From positions 162,309 through 226,308 of the forward strand of contig JACJDG010000001.1 in the NCBI GenBank assembly GCA_016432725.1: a stretch of DNA of 64,000 bases. Direction: 5' to 3'. This DNA is from Streptomyces sp. DHE7-1 (GTDB taxonomy: Bacteria > Actinomycetota > Actinomycetes > Streptomycetales > Streptomycetaceae). Shown one piece after another: positions 18,334-27,117 of the stretch; the first letter of the stretch is position 1; each line of letters begins with the position of its first letter. Under the pieces are notes generated by a model. The model did not search any database, was not told the DNA's origin, and was given only the letters and a program-made list of their open reading frames with translations. The position numbers and the translations under genes were made by a program.

Positions 18334-18478
18334 TCCGTTCCAAGGAGCGGTGGGAGCGGGCGGTGTACCCGAGTGTGCGCACCGGAGCGCCGGGGGCGTC
18401 CACTCCAGGCGCAAACTCCCTGCGTCTGCAGGGGCAGCCATGCGCATGTTCGGCTGGTCCTGCGGCCAATAACACAAC

Positions 18479-18961
18479 GTGGACAACAGCCTGTGGTCAG
18501 TGATCATCAGTACGAGCGGAGTGCTCGCTGGAGTTGTACTTGGCTCATGGACAACAGCCTTGCGAGAAAGAGGTCACAGAGCCCGCGAACGAAATCAGCA
18601 AACACTCGACGCTGAGAAAGATCTCTACGCGGCCTTTCTGATGGTGGTGGCCGAGGTGCAGCCAGCTACCAAGTCTATGGTGAGCCGGCATCTTCGGGGT
18701 GATCACGAAGGCGTGCTGCGAGCAATCGATCATTACCTTACAAACCGTCAAGAGCTGCGACGGCACGTAGCTCAGATACAACTATTAGCAACTGAAGAAC
18801 TGGTGCCCCACGCGCAACAAGTGCTTGCCATGGCTGAGCAGATATGCGGTGGGGTCATCTTTGGGGCGAGTGAGGACGATCTTGAGGCCGCGTTTAGCTG
18901 GTTGACACAAGGCGCCGACGGTTTCCGGATCGAGGCGAAGCGGAGATTGGCCGCTGGCTGA
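18479..18961 (+). CDS. Membrane-anchored helical hypothetical protein
   Basis: 160 residues. N-terminal transmembrane helix (VIISTSGVLAGVVLGSW), then charged helices (QQTLDAEKDLYAAFLMVVAE, AIDHYLTNRQELRRHVAQIQ). Same layout and size as 16528-16980 though the sequences differ. Start at 18479 is GTG. Codon use is less GC-rich than the neighbours. No family recognised. Confidence 0.6.
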   Translation: MDNSLWSVIISTSGVLAGVVLGSWTTALRERGHRARERNQQTLDAEKDLYAAFLMVVAEVQPATKSMVSRHLRGDHEGVLRAIDHYLTNRQELRRHVAQIQLLATEELVPHAQQVLAMAEQICGGVIFGASEDDLEAAFSWLTQGADGFRIEAKRRLAAG

Positions 18962-19284
18962 CAGGACGTGAAGCGGTCGAGGCGATCACCGATCCACGAA
19001 CACGGCCGGCCCCGCCTCCTAGTCCGCCCGGCACCCGAGACTCGCGTCGCGTGCAGCTCGTATCCCATACTCGCGATCATGCAATAAGGCCTGGCAAGCC
19101 GTGCCAGATCGTGCGGGGAACCATGGGGAACACCGGACACCAAGTCAGCGGCCAGTGAGGCGTCGCAGCTGCTCCCTCGCAGGTCAGCGCAACCACTAGC
19201 CCTGGAAGCCCCAAGCTTCCCAAGCTGAGGTTCCCCTCGTGAAGACGGGTCTTGCTGTCAGACCTGCGCTGTACGGTCCGCTCC

Positions 19285-19686
19285 ATGGCTGAGAGACCGA
19301 CGACGAACTGGCGCAGGGGCATAGCCAAGGAGGCCGCGGAGCTTGCCGCCGGCACCCTGGATCCAGACTGCGCGTGCATGGTCGAGTTGTTCCCCAAAGA
19401 GCTCTTGCTTGAGACCGATGCCGTCCTCGACGGGTTCGAGGCTGAGTTGCCCACGCTCATCGAAGGAGATGACGCACGAATCTTCGCCGCAGTGGAGCGC
19501 GTCGTCCTGGCCCTGAACGCCGTGAACGAGGCTCACGACGAGTGCGCCTTCGAAACCGATGAGCGCGAGCAGTTGTGCGCCTACATCGATGAGGCGCTCA
19601 CCGAGCAGGGAGTCGATGTCGCGGCCCTGACCGCTAGGCACGGGCTAGGCCGACACGAGCTCACGGACCGGTGGCGGGACTGGTGA
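19285..19686 (+). CDS. Hypothetical acidic protein
   Basis: 133 residues from ATG 19285 (MAERPTTNWRRGIAKEAAEL). Strongly acidic and helical (LLETDAVLDGFEAELPTLIE, ERVVLALNAVNEAHDECAFE, REQLCAYIDEALTEQGVDVA). The acidic, compact makeup recalls immunity proteins; no family match recalled. The next gene starts 66 bases downstream and may be in the same unit. Confidence 0.55.
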   Translation: MAERPTTNWRRGIAKEAAELAAGTLDPDCACMVELFPKELLLETDAVLDGFEAELPTLIEGDDARIFAAVERVVLALNAVNEAHDECAFETDEREQLCAYIDEALTEQGVDVAALTARHGLGRHELTDRWRDW

Positions 19687-19752
19687 GCAACCCGTCGTCG
19701 TGAGAGATCAGGGTCGACTGTGGCCAGCGAGAGGAATGTCTACGATCGCGCG

Positions 19753-20211
19753 ATGAGCTACGACATCTACTTCTTGAGCCGACGCGACGGGCAGTCCTGG
19801 GATGAGGTCCTGGAGGCGATGGAAGACGCGGCGGAGCACAGCGAGCCGATCCCTGCCCGCCTCCTTGAATCTTGGGAACGCATAGTCCCGCAGGCCCGGC
19901 TTCTGCTGGGCGAAGTGGACATCACGGAGTACGAACAGGAGTCGCGAGACCTCAGCCACTCGGGTACCGGCATTGACCTGTCCGTCTTCGGTGACGAGGT
20001 AAGCATCACCGTGCCCTACTGGCATGCAGGGGAAGATGCTGCGGTCGTGCTCGGCAAGGTCTTTGCCCTGGCGGCCATCGTCGAGAAGGAAACGGGTCTG
20101 ACTGCCTACGACCCCCAGACGGAACGTCCGCTGGCGGAGGTGCAACCGCAAGGCGCGATAGGGCTGATGTCGAGGATCACCGAGGATTTGCGCAGCCGCT
20201 ACGGTGGTTGA
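19753..20211 (+). CDS. Hypothetical protein (SYDIYFL-type)
   Basis: 152 residues from ATG 19753 (MSYDIYFLSRRDGQSWDEVL), an opening seen in a Streptomyces family of unknown function. Later: VDITEYEQESRDLSHSGTGI, SITVPYWHAGEDAAVVLGKV, LTAYDPQTERPLAEV. A soluble alpha/beta protein. Precedes the inverted repeat-D relic. Confidence 0.6.
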   Translation: MSYDIYFLSRRDGQSWDEVLEAMEDAAEHSEPIPARLLESWERIVPQARLLLGEVDITEYEQESRDLSHSGTGIDLSVFGDEVSITVPYWHAGEDAAVVLGKVFALAAIVEKETGLTAYDPQTERPLAEVQPQGAIGLMSRITEDLRSRYGG

Positions 20212-20330
20212 TCAACCACCGACGGAGGCGTGGCGGAGGCCGGTGGGGGTGCAGTGATGCACACGCGCGCCTGATCGGTCGGCGCACCCGCCGCCGTCGT
20301 AGCGGACTGTCGTCGGCTGAGGCACAGGCT

Positions 20331-20679
20331 TCAACGATTCTCCGGCTCTGTTCGGTGCGAAGGCGTGAAGCCGGCGGCCTGGTCGAGGTGGAACGCGGAG
20401 CCCAGAGTTGTCGGAGTCCAACCCTCGCAGAGCGAGCCGAATAGCCACGGCAACATCGGACGGCAGTACAGGCACAGCTCCTCGACCGATCCAGTTGCTC
20501 GGATGCGGCTGGTCGGTGGTGACCACGAGCGTCATGCCCGGCGTGTCCGCGTGCTCGACCGCGAACGTGCACGGCGACTAGACCAGCCCCTGGTCGTATG
20601 TCGGCCTGCCTCGCAGCCGCCAGCGGTAGGCCGTGCCGTCGACAACGATCCGTCGTGATCCCTTGCGGACCAGTGCCAT
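20331..20679 (-). pseudogene. Repeat-D gene copy 2: same family as 16001-16329, with stop and frameshift
   Basis: Starts at 20679 (MALVRKGSRRIVVDGTAYRW), has a TAG before SPCTFAVEHADTPG, continues TLVVTTDQPHPSNWIGRG, then slips near 20415 and ends in FHLDQAAGFTPSHRTEPENR. Total length is not a multiple of three. The nonsense codon shows real decay. Confidence 0.65.
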
Positions 20680-20871
20680 GGCTCCCGCCTCAACAGCGAA
20701 GACGCTAGCGAGCCCGGCCCCGCCGTCCGTCTCAGTTTCCGTCTCATTCAGCGCCGTTCACGGCCGTTCAGACGAGACCGAAGGCGGTAGCCGAACGTAC
20801 CACCGGCCATCGATGAACGCAGGTTAACGGCGCCGTCCGATGCCCCAGACCCCACCACCACAGTTGGAAAG

Positions 20872-20937
20872 CGTGTGGGTCGACGGCGGATGTGATGGGA
20901 GCTGGGGAGAGTGGTGGGTGAGGAAGTGGGTGGCTGA
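20872..20937. repeat. Repeat E, copy 2
   Basis: GTGTGGGTCGACGG, then GATGGGAGCTGGGGAGAGTG and GTGGGTGAGGAAGTGGG; resembles 9626-9680. Directly abuts the stop codon of the VOC gene. Confidence 0.4.
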
Positions 20938-21348
20938 TCAGTCGCGCCTGGGCCAGATCGGGCCCTGGTCGGTCCAGATGACGCCCTTGTTGCGGCACAG
21001 GCAGAAGGGATGGCCGATCGGGTCGGTGTAGACCTGCCAGCCGTAGCCGTTGGGGCCGATGAAGTCCTGCCTCAGCGTCGCGCCGAGGTCGAGGACGCGG
21101 CGCTGCTCGGACTCGAACTCGTCCACTTCGAAGTCGAGGTGGAACTGCTTGGGGTGCTCACTGTCGGGCCACTGTGGAGCGCGGTAGTCGTCCACCCGGA
21201 TGAATGCCAGCTCGATCTCGCCGAACTGGATGCCAGCCCAGTCCTCGGAACTGCCTTCCTTGATCGGACGACCCGTCACCTCGGAGTAGAAAGCCGCCAG
21301 CTTCATCGTGTCCGGGCAGTCGATAATGAAATCGGTGAGTCGCAGCAT
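20938..21348 (-). CDS. VOC (glyoxalase/bleomycin-resistance-like) family protein
   Basis: 136 residues, two beta-alpha-beta-beta-beta modules. Starts MLRLTDFIIDCPDTMKLAAF; QFGEIELAFIRVDDY and FHLDFEVDEFESEQRRVLDL carry the strand pattern; ends with YTDPIGHPFCLC, where the His and upstream Glu would bind metal. It could be a thiol transferase, dioxygenase or antibiotic-binding protein; the substrate cannot be told. Intact single gene. Confidence 0.85.
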   Translation of the reverse strand: MLRLTDFIIDCPDTMKLAAFYSEVTGRPIKEGSSEDWAGIQFGEIELAFIRVDDYRAPQWPDSEHPKQFHLDFEVDEFESEQRRVLDLGATLRQDFIGPNGYGWQVYTDPIGHPFCLCRNKGVIWTDQGPIWPRRD

Positions 21349-21394
21349 CCCGCGATCTTGTCACAAGCTCACACCCGACTTCGGGGAGCGCTGC

Positions 21395-21526
21395 GTGTCT
21401 AGCTGCGTGACAACGCCAATGGACAGCCGCGAACATGCGCGGACGCCTGCGGACCATCCCAGCAGGTGAGCGGCACAGCAGCCCAAGGTCGAGTGCCTAC
21501 GCAAGTTGCTTCGGGACGAAGAAGTC
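21395..21526. repeat. Repeat A, copy 4
   Basis: Left edge GTGTCTAGCTGCGTGACAAC, internal CATCCCAGCAGGTGAG, right edge GTTGCTTCGGGACGAAGAAG. Its right edge is read as the last residues (DFFVPKQLA) of the leftward acyltransferase gene, implying that the gene's native 3' end was replaced by the repeat. Confidence 0.7.
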
Positions 21527-22240
21527 ACCGCGCAATGTCCCGGGGGTGCGCCGTGCGGGGCGCTGCCGGACGTGGGCTTCGGCGGCGTGCGGGGCCGTGA
21601 TGGCACTGTGGTTGGGGATGGTGCGGGCCGCGAGGGTGACGCCGCTGGCTATTCGGCAGTCACGGCCGACTGCGAGGCCGGGGTCCAGGCTGATGTTGTT
21701 GCCGGTCTGGACCCGGTCACCGAGCAGGGCGCCGAACTGGGGTGTGCCGCATCGGTACAGGCCGCCGGGGGCGCGGAGCACGATCTGTCGTTCGGGGTTG
21801 CTCATGTGGGGGCTCCACATGCTGATGGCCGCGACGACGCTCACGTTGGCGGACAGGCGGGCGTCCGCGCCGATCAGGGTGCGGTTCACGCCGATCCGGT
21901 GGCCGAGGAGGGTCCGCTCGCCGAGGAACGTGCGGGTGACTTCGCAGTTGAAGCCGATCGAGACGCCCGCGCAAAGCAGGGACCCAGCGCGGACGGTGGA
22001 GAACTCCCATACGCGCACCCCGGGGCCGATGATCACGTCGTCGCCGATGATCGCGGTCGGGTGGATCTGCGCGGTGGGGTGGATGCGGTGGGGGAGCCGG
22101 GCCAGAGTACGGGTGTGCCAGTTCTCCCAGGCTGCGAGGAAGTCGGACAGCTCCGTCTCCTCGAGCTGCTCGTACGGGGTGCCGGTCAGCATGCCGCTGG
22201 TCGGGGCGGTGACGTAGTCACCGAGGCGGAGAGTAGGCAT
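21497..22240 (-). CDS. Hexapeptide-repeat (LbH) acyltransferase
   Basis: 247 residues from ATG 22240 (MPTLRLGDYVTAPTSGMLTG). A left-handed beta-helix repeat region (IHPTAQIHPTAIIGDDVIIG, IGFNCEVTRTFLGERTLLGH, LIGADARLSANVSVVAAISM) is typical of sugar or polyketide O/N-acyltransferases. The last ~15 residues derive from repeat A4. Divergent from the GT2 gene at 22325, 84 bases apart. With the GT2 and epimerase it suggests modification of a surface glycan or glycosylated metabolite. Confidence 0.8.
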   Translation of the reverse strand: MPTLRLGDYVTAPTSGMLTGTPYEQLEETELSDFLAAWENWHTRTLARLPHRIHPTAQIHPTAIIGDDVIIGPGVRVWEFSTVRAGSLLCAGVSIGFNCEVTRTFLGERTLLGHRIGVNRTLIGADARLSANVSVVAAISMWSPHMSNPERQIVLRAPGGLYRCGTPQFGALLGDRVQTGNNISLDPGLAVGRDCRIASGVTLAARTIPNHSAITAPHAAEAHVRQRPARRTPGTLRGDFFVPKQLA

Positions 22241-22324
22241 GGGGCCTTCCTGTGGGTGGTCGGTGGTCAGCTTGGCGGCGACTAGCATCACCGGCACCGG
22301 AACCGAGGAACGGGGAGTTCATCC

Positions 22325-23200
22325 GTGCGTCACCCGCGCTTAGGCGTCGCCATTTTGACCATGGGCAATCGGCGCGGTGAGCTTGCTGACCTGCTGGCGT
22401 CGGTTGCTGGGCAGGACACGCCCGGCGCGCGGGTGGTGGTCGTCGGCAACGGCTCGCCGCTACCGCCGCTCCCCGAGGAAGTGACCGGTGTCGAGCTGCC
22501 GGAGAATTTGGGGGTGGCGGGTGGTCGCAACGTGGCGCTGGCCCGGCTGCGGGAGTTCGGGGACGTCGATGTCGTGGTGGACCTGGACGATGACGGGTCG
22601 CTGATCAGCCGGGACGTGTTCACGCGGCTCACGGAGCTGTACGCGGCGGATGACCGGTTGGGCGTGGTCAGCTTCCGTATCGCCGACGAACGTGGCCGGA
22701 CCCAGCGTCGCCACGTCCCCCGCCTGCGCGCAACGGACCCGATGCGGGGCGGGCTGGTGACGACGTTCCTGGGTGGCGGTCACGGGCTATCCATGCGGAT
22801 GCTTGATCAGGTCGGCGGCTGGCCGGAGCCGTTCTTCTACGCGCACGAGGAGACTGATCTGGCGTGGCGGGCGCTGGATGCGGGCTGGAAGGTGCTCTAT
22901 GCGCCGGAGCTGGTGCTTCAGCATCCGTGGACGTCGCCGACCCGGCACGCGGTCTTCCACCGCATGGTGGCCCGTAACCGGGTCTGGCTCGCCAAGAGGC
23001 ACCTTCCCGCCCTCCTCGTCCCCGTCTACCTGGGTGTGTGGGCTGTGCTGACCGTGGCCCGCACCCGGTCAGTAGCGGGGCTTCGGGCCTGGTTTGGCGG
23101 GTTTACCGAAGGCGTGCGTACCCCGTGTCCGCCCCGCCGGCCGATGCGGTGGGCCACGGTGTGGCGTATGACCCGGCTGGGTCGGCCACCGGTCATCTGA
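22325..23200 (+). CDS. Glycosyltransferase family 2
   Basis: 291 residues. GT-A fold: LGVAILTMGNRRGELADLLA at the start, VVVDLDDDGS as the DxD metal/nucleotide motif, GGGHGLSMRMLDQVGGWPEP and YAHEETDLAWRALDAGW as the acceptor/catalytic region. A C-terminal hydrophobic segment (LLVPVYLGVWAVLTVA) may sit on the membrane. Transfers an unknown sugar. Ends next to the convergent epimerase gene (stop codons adjacent at 23200/23201). Confidence 0.88.
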   Translation: MRHPRLGVAILTMGNRRGELADLLASVAGQDTPGARVVVVGNGSPLPPLPEEVTGVELPENLGVAGGRNVALARLREFGDVDVVVDLDDDGSLISRDVFTRLTELYAADDRLGVVSFRIADERGRTQRRHVPRLRATDPMRGGLVTTFLGGGHGLSMRMLDQVGGWPEPFFYAHEETDLAWRALDAGWKVLYAPELVLQHPWTSPTRHAVFHRMVARNRVWLAKRHLPALLVPVYLGVWAVLTVARTRSVAGLRAWFGGFTEGVRTPCPPRRPMRWATVWRMTRLGRPPVI

Positions 23201-24300
23201 TCAGGCGGAAGCGTCCTTGGACTGGGAGCGCAGCCACTCCGGGATCGCCCTGGGGGTCCGGCGCAACCAGTCCGCGTAGCGGGCCACCCCCTCCTCGACG
23301 GTGATCGTCGGCCTCCAGTCGAAGACCGTCTCCGTGCGGCGGGTGGCCGCGTACCCGCCGAGCGGGTCACCGGGTGGCATCGGCGTCTCCACCATCCGAG
23401 TGCCCGGGTATCGGGCGGCGACCAGCTCAGCGACCTTCCGGATGCTGGTGGGCGTGCCCGTCCCGATGTTGATCGTCTCGTTGTGGGCGCGGGGCGCGAT
23501 CAGGGCCCGCACGGTGGCTTCGGCGATGTCATCGACATGGACCAGGTCCCGGACCTGGAGGCCGCCTCCGTTGAGGTGCAGGGGCAGCCCCAGCGCGGCC
23601 CGGGTAGCGAACCAGGCCACCACCCACGAGTGGCTGTTCTCCTTGACGACCTGCGGATCGCCGTAAACGGAGAAGTACCGCACGATCGTGTACGAGGTGC
23701 GCACGGTGCCGAGCGTGAGCGCGGCCTGCGTCTCTCCCCATGCCTTGGTGTTGGCGTAGACGGACATCGGTCGCAGCGGCGCGTGCTCATGGAACTGCGG
23801 CGGCACCCGCCCGTAGACGGATTCCAGTATGGCTCGCACCGTCCGGAATTCGTCGCAGGGGCGCGCCCAGTCGTCGGGGTTGCCGTTGCCGTAGACGCTG
23901 GCCGAGGAGACGTACACCAGGCGGCGGATCCGTTGGCAGGCTGCTACCGCATTGAGGATCACCTGGGTGCCGGTGATGTTGTTGTGGATCGCTGACATGG
24001 GCTCGCGGGTGCAGGCGGCGACGTCGGCGAGTGCAGCGGCGTGGATCACGTAGTCGGCGTCGGCGACTTCTTGACCAGGGCCGTGTCCTGGACGTCGCCG
24101 ATGATGACGCCCGGGTGGGATGCGTCGACGCCGAACAGGTCCCGGTAGGTGTGGCGTGGGTAGGCGTCCAGCGTGCATAGAGCGATCGGCCGGGCTCCGA
24201 TCTGCCGTAAGTGGCTGGTGATGCGGCTTCCGATTAGTCCGGCGCCGCCGGTGACCAGCACGGTCCGGCCTGCGAGTTCCTTCAACTGGGTGTCGTGCAC
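23201..24300 (-). CDS. NAD-dependent sugar epimerase/dehydratase (frameshifted)
   Basis: SDR-type nucleotide-sugar enzyme. GTG start at 24300 after GGAGGG; Rossmann motif VLVTGGAGLIGS; then a one-base gap near 24068 (VKKSPTP versus VKEVADADYVIHAAA); YVSSASVYGNGN, YANTKAWGE (catalytic Tyr and Lys) and INIGTGTPTSIRKVAELV follow. About 366 residues once joined. All catalytic positions are kept, so the gap may be an error or a recent mutation. Probably supplies or edits the sugar used by the adjacent GT2. Confidence 0.8.
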
Positions 24301-24688
24301 AGTGCCCTCCGTCGGTGGTGTGGTGTGCGACTCGAACGCGCATAGGTGCGTGCTGGCGCTGGGGCTCAAGGGGGAACGCCAGCGCCGGTCTCCGCCCGCG
24401 CCGACTGCCTGGTCAAGGACGGGCGGAGTGTGTCCCGCAGTTGCCCGGGGCGTGCCCGGCCGGGTTACTGCGGGCGTCTTGCCCTGTGCCGCACCGTCAG
24501 GGGGTGCGGTGCGAGACAGGAGTCTGGGGCCCGGCGGGGGCAGTGTGGGAAGCCGGCTGGCTTTGTTCGCGAGTTTGGACAGCACTCGTTCATGGTTTCG
24601 GGAGGAACCCGTACCAGCCGGTGTTCGATGTTCATGAGAAACGACAGTTCGCAGTGGCCGCATGCAGCAGCGGCTTCCGCAGGACTGT
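24301..24688. other. Gene-free region between epimerase and acetyltransferase
   Basis: About 390 bases. No frame has convincing codon bias. A GGTGCGGTGCGAGACAGG-type GC-rich stretch and a TTCATGAGAAACGACAG element near 24633 weakly resemble the res-like repeat described at 44835. Confidence 0.3.
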
Positions 24689-25940
24689 TCAATAGAGCGG
24701 GAAGGCCCAGCCGCCGGGGTACCAGGGTTCGCGTTCGCCGCGGAAGGCCGCCGAGGCTCGGGAAAGCGCACCACCTCGCAGTTCCTCGACGAGGCCAGCG
24801 GCCGCGAGGGCCGTCAGCGAAGTGCCGCCGAGGAAGACCGCGCCGAGTTCAGCCGCCCTCAGCCGCAGGTCGGCCGGAGCGGTCGTGGGCTCGCAGACGG
24901 CGTTCCCTGCTTCCGCCTGCAGCCGGTGGCGACCGTTATTCCACGGGCAGAAGTCGTCCCGCACATCCAGCACGAGGTCCAGCGGAAGGCTGTAACTCCG
25001 GCCGACCAAGGCTCTGTCCACGTCGGCCAGCCGCAGCCACAGGCGGTCCACCGGCGCGGCCTGGACCGCCCGGGTTCGATGAGCAGGTGGGGCAAGGGCT
25101 CGTCCACAGAGCCCTCGTAGTCGATCCGGCTCACTAGGTCGATGCCGGCGAGGAAGCGCCACAGCGCCGCATACGCCTGGCGGGAGCACGCCGCCAGTTC
25201 CACCACCTCCACCACTCCGGCGCTGCCGCCAGACCCGTCCGGGGCAGAGCCGTGCCGGTACAACGCGTAGCCGGTGGCACGTCCGTCGCGCTCCTGGTGA
25301 ACGGCGAACCGCAGCGAGGTCGCGCCACCGCGCCGATGCGGATGGTCGGCGAGGCGCACTGCCCAATGGGCCGTCTGCCGGTCAGGCCAGCCGACCGTAG
25401 TGGTGCGGACCCGGTCGTAGATCTCCTCGAGCAGGGGCGGGCCTGGTCGGCGTGCTGCAGCCGGACGGTTCCGTCGCCGAAGTCGGTGTCTGGGCGGAAC
25501 CCCATGGCGGGTCGGTCGCAGCGCATCCGGTTACCGACGGTCGCGGGGCCGTAGCCGTACCGTCCGTAGATGCCGGCCTCCGAGGGACGGAGCGCGGCGA
25601 TCGCCTCTCGTCGCTGCTCGTGCAGGTCGGTCAGCTGGGCGCGCATCATCGAGGTGAGGATGCCGCGGCGGCGATGCGTCGGGGCCACGCCCACCGAGGC
25701 GATCCCCGCCACGGGCAGGACGCCACCGGGAACGGTCAGCATCCGGCTGTAGACGGAGGCCCCGCCAACCGGCTCGCCCTCGTCGAACATGGCCAGGGTG
25801 CGAGTGAGGTCCGTTGCAGCTCGCTGATCAGCCAGCTCCTCCTCCGACCGATCCATACCGTAGGTGTCGGCAATCATGCGCGCCCAGGGAACGAACTCCT
25901 GCTCGCCAACGCAGCGAAGCTGGAACTGAGAAGTGGTCAT
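24689..25940 (-). pseudogene. Eis-like GNAT N-acetyltransferase, two frameshifts
   Basis: From ATG 25940 (MTTSQFQLRCVGEQEF). The acetyl-CoA motif region is GIASVGVAPTHRRRGILTSM, then AGIYGRYGYGPATVGNRMRC. The frame changes near 25435 (to HWAVRLADHPHRRGGATSLR, DLVSRIDYEGSVDEPLPHLL) and near 25070 (to LRLADVDRALVGRSYSLPLD, ending GWAFPLY). Joined length is about 417 residues, as in Eis/enhanced-survival acetyltransferases with tandem GNAT and sterol-carrier-like domains. Such enzymes acetylate amines, including aminoglycosides. Each break is one indel. Confidence 0.75.
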
Positions 25941-26061
25941 CGGACATGTGTACAGCACATCTGACGGAGCTGATCGGCCCACCTGCATGCAGTTCACCGT
26001 CGGTGCCGCCTGAACTCCTGCACAGTTCGATTCGTCCTCGGCGCCGGCCGCCTCCGAGATC

Positions 26062-26100
26062 GATGAACGTCTGCTGTCCGTTCTCATGGCCGAAGCCAGC
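26062..26100 (+). repeat. Res-like repeat R, copy 1
   Basis: GATGAACGTCTGCTGTCCG followed by TTCTCATGGCCGAAGCCAGC; matches the copies at 44835-44874 (inverted) and 45595-45634. It marks the 3' end of the DUF6415 relic. Confidence 0.5.
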
Positions 26101-26426
26101 CGGCACAAGGTCAGCAGCGACCGGGCCAGGATCGCCATGTCATGGAGATGCTCGGGGTTCCGGGCCGCGGCAGGGTCTTCGAGAGTGAGGACCTTGCGGG
26201 TGCGTGAGGCAACGTGGACGGCGGTCGCTTGGGTCTCCCCGTGGAACTGGTCCATGCGGCTTTCGAGCTCTTCAAGGAGTAAGTGGAGTTGTCCGCGCAG
26301 GATCCCGGCGAGGTTCGCGCGCTGTTCCTCGCTGTGCAGGTCTGGGCGGCTGATCCGTGCCTCGCCGAGCACCGTCGTGTAGGTGCGGCGGATGCGGTCG
26401 GCGTCGATGCTGTGCAGGGCTTTCAT
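26085..26426 (-). pseudogene. DUF6415 family protein, 3'-truncated
   Basis: Starts at 26426 (MKALHSIDADRIRRTYTTVL) and reads RANLAGILRGQLHLLLEELE, MDQFHGETQATAVHVASRTR, HLHDMAILARSLLTLCRLAS, a DUF6415 protein common on actinomycete conjugative and biosynthetic loci. After about 110 residues it enters repeat R. Its start overlaps, as ATGA, the end of an upstream degenerate frame (VYDATTGRPRNSMAQPDRPP). Confidence 0.65.
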
Positions 26427-27117
26427 GCGATGTCCGGCTCCGGGTGGGGCGGCGGGTTTGGGCGGTCGGGCGGCCGGTCGGGCTGTGCCATCGAGTTGCG
26501 TGGGCGGCCGGTGGTGGCGTCGTAGACGGTGACGCAGAGCAGCGTCTAGCCGGCGAGCTAGCCAGGGACGAACAGCGCGGTGATGGCTGCGCCTAACGAC
26601 TCGGGGTGCGTGATCTCATGCGACACCTGCGGAGCGCTCGTCAGTCGGCCGGCAGAGACGGCACCGGCACGCACGCTGTCACCGCTGAGGCCGGCCATCC
26701 AGGTCCCGGTGACGAGTCCGCGGTGGGTGAAGGCCTGTCGATCGGCGACGTCGTGGCTGCAGCGGCCTCAGTTGTAGACCAGGCATACCCGCTCACGGCT
26801 GAGTTGGTTATCCATAGCGGTGAGCGTCTGGTGGAACGCGCGGCGGCGGTGGTTGTTGGTGGGCGTCGTCGGCGCAGTCGATGAACCGGGCCGCGCTCAT
26901 CTCATCGCGACTGACCGCTAGCTTCAGGCTGGCCGGCGGCGGCCGGGGGGCGTCTCTCTCCGGTCTCGGCTGCGGTGTGACCAGGCTGGTGCGGCGCACG
27001 GCCTGACGCAGCGCGGCGTCCTTCGGAGGGTTGGCAGCGGGGATCGGATTGCTTGATGCCGACGCGTCACGGCCCACGCCGTGACGCGCGGCGGTGAGGT
27101 GGCTGGGGCTGCGGGAG
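26427..27117 (-). other. Degenerate remnants between DUF6415 relic and conjugation module
   Basis: About 690 bases. At 26430-26560 a leftward frame reads TLLCVTVYDATTGRPRNSMA followed by a Pro-rich tail, interrupted upstream by two stops, so it is a relic of a small gene. At 26808-27077 a frame starting MGRDASASSNPIPAANPPKD could be a short Pro-rich protein, but support is weak. Confidence 0.35.

Noticed and set aside
10415..21526. Repeat A as integron attC sites
   Set aside because: No integron integrase is present, the copies lack the paired inverted core sites of attC, and they do not consistently follow the 3' ends of same-strand genes.
26808..27077. 89-residue leftward frame as a definite gene
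   Set aside because: Pro-rich, without homologues I can recall and next to decayed sequence, so left as part of the degenerate region.
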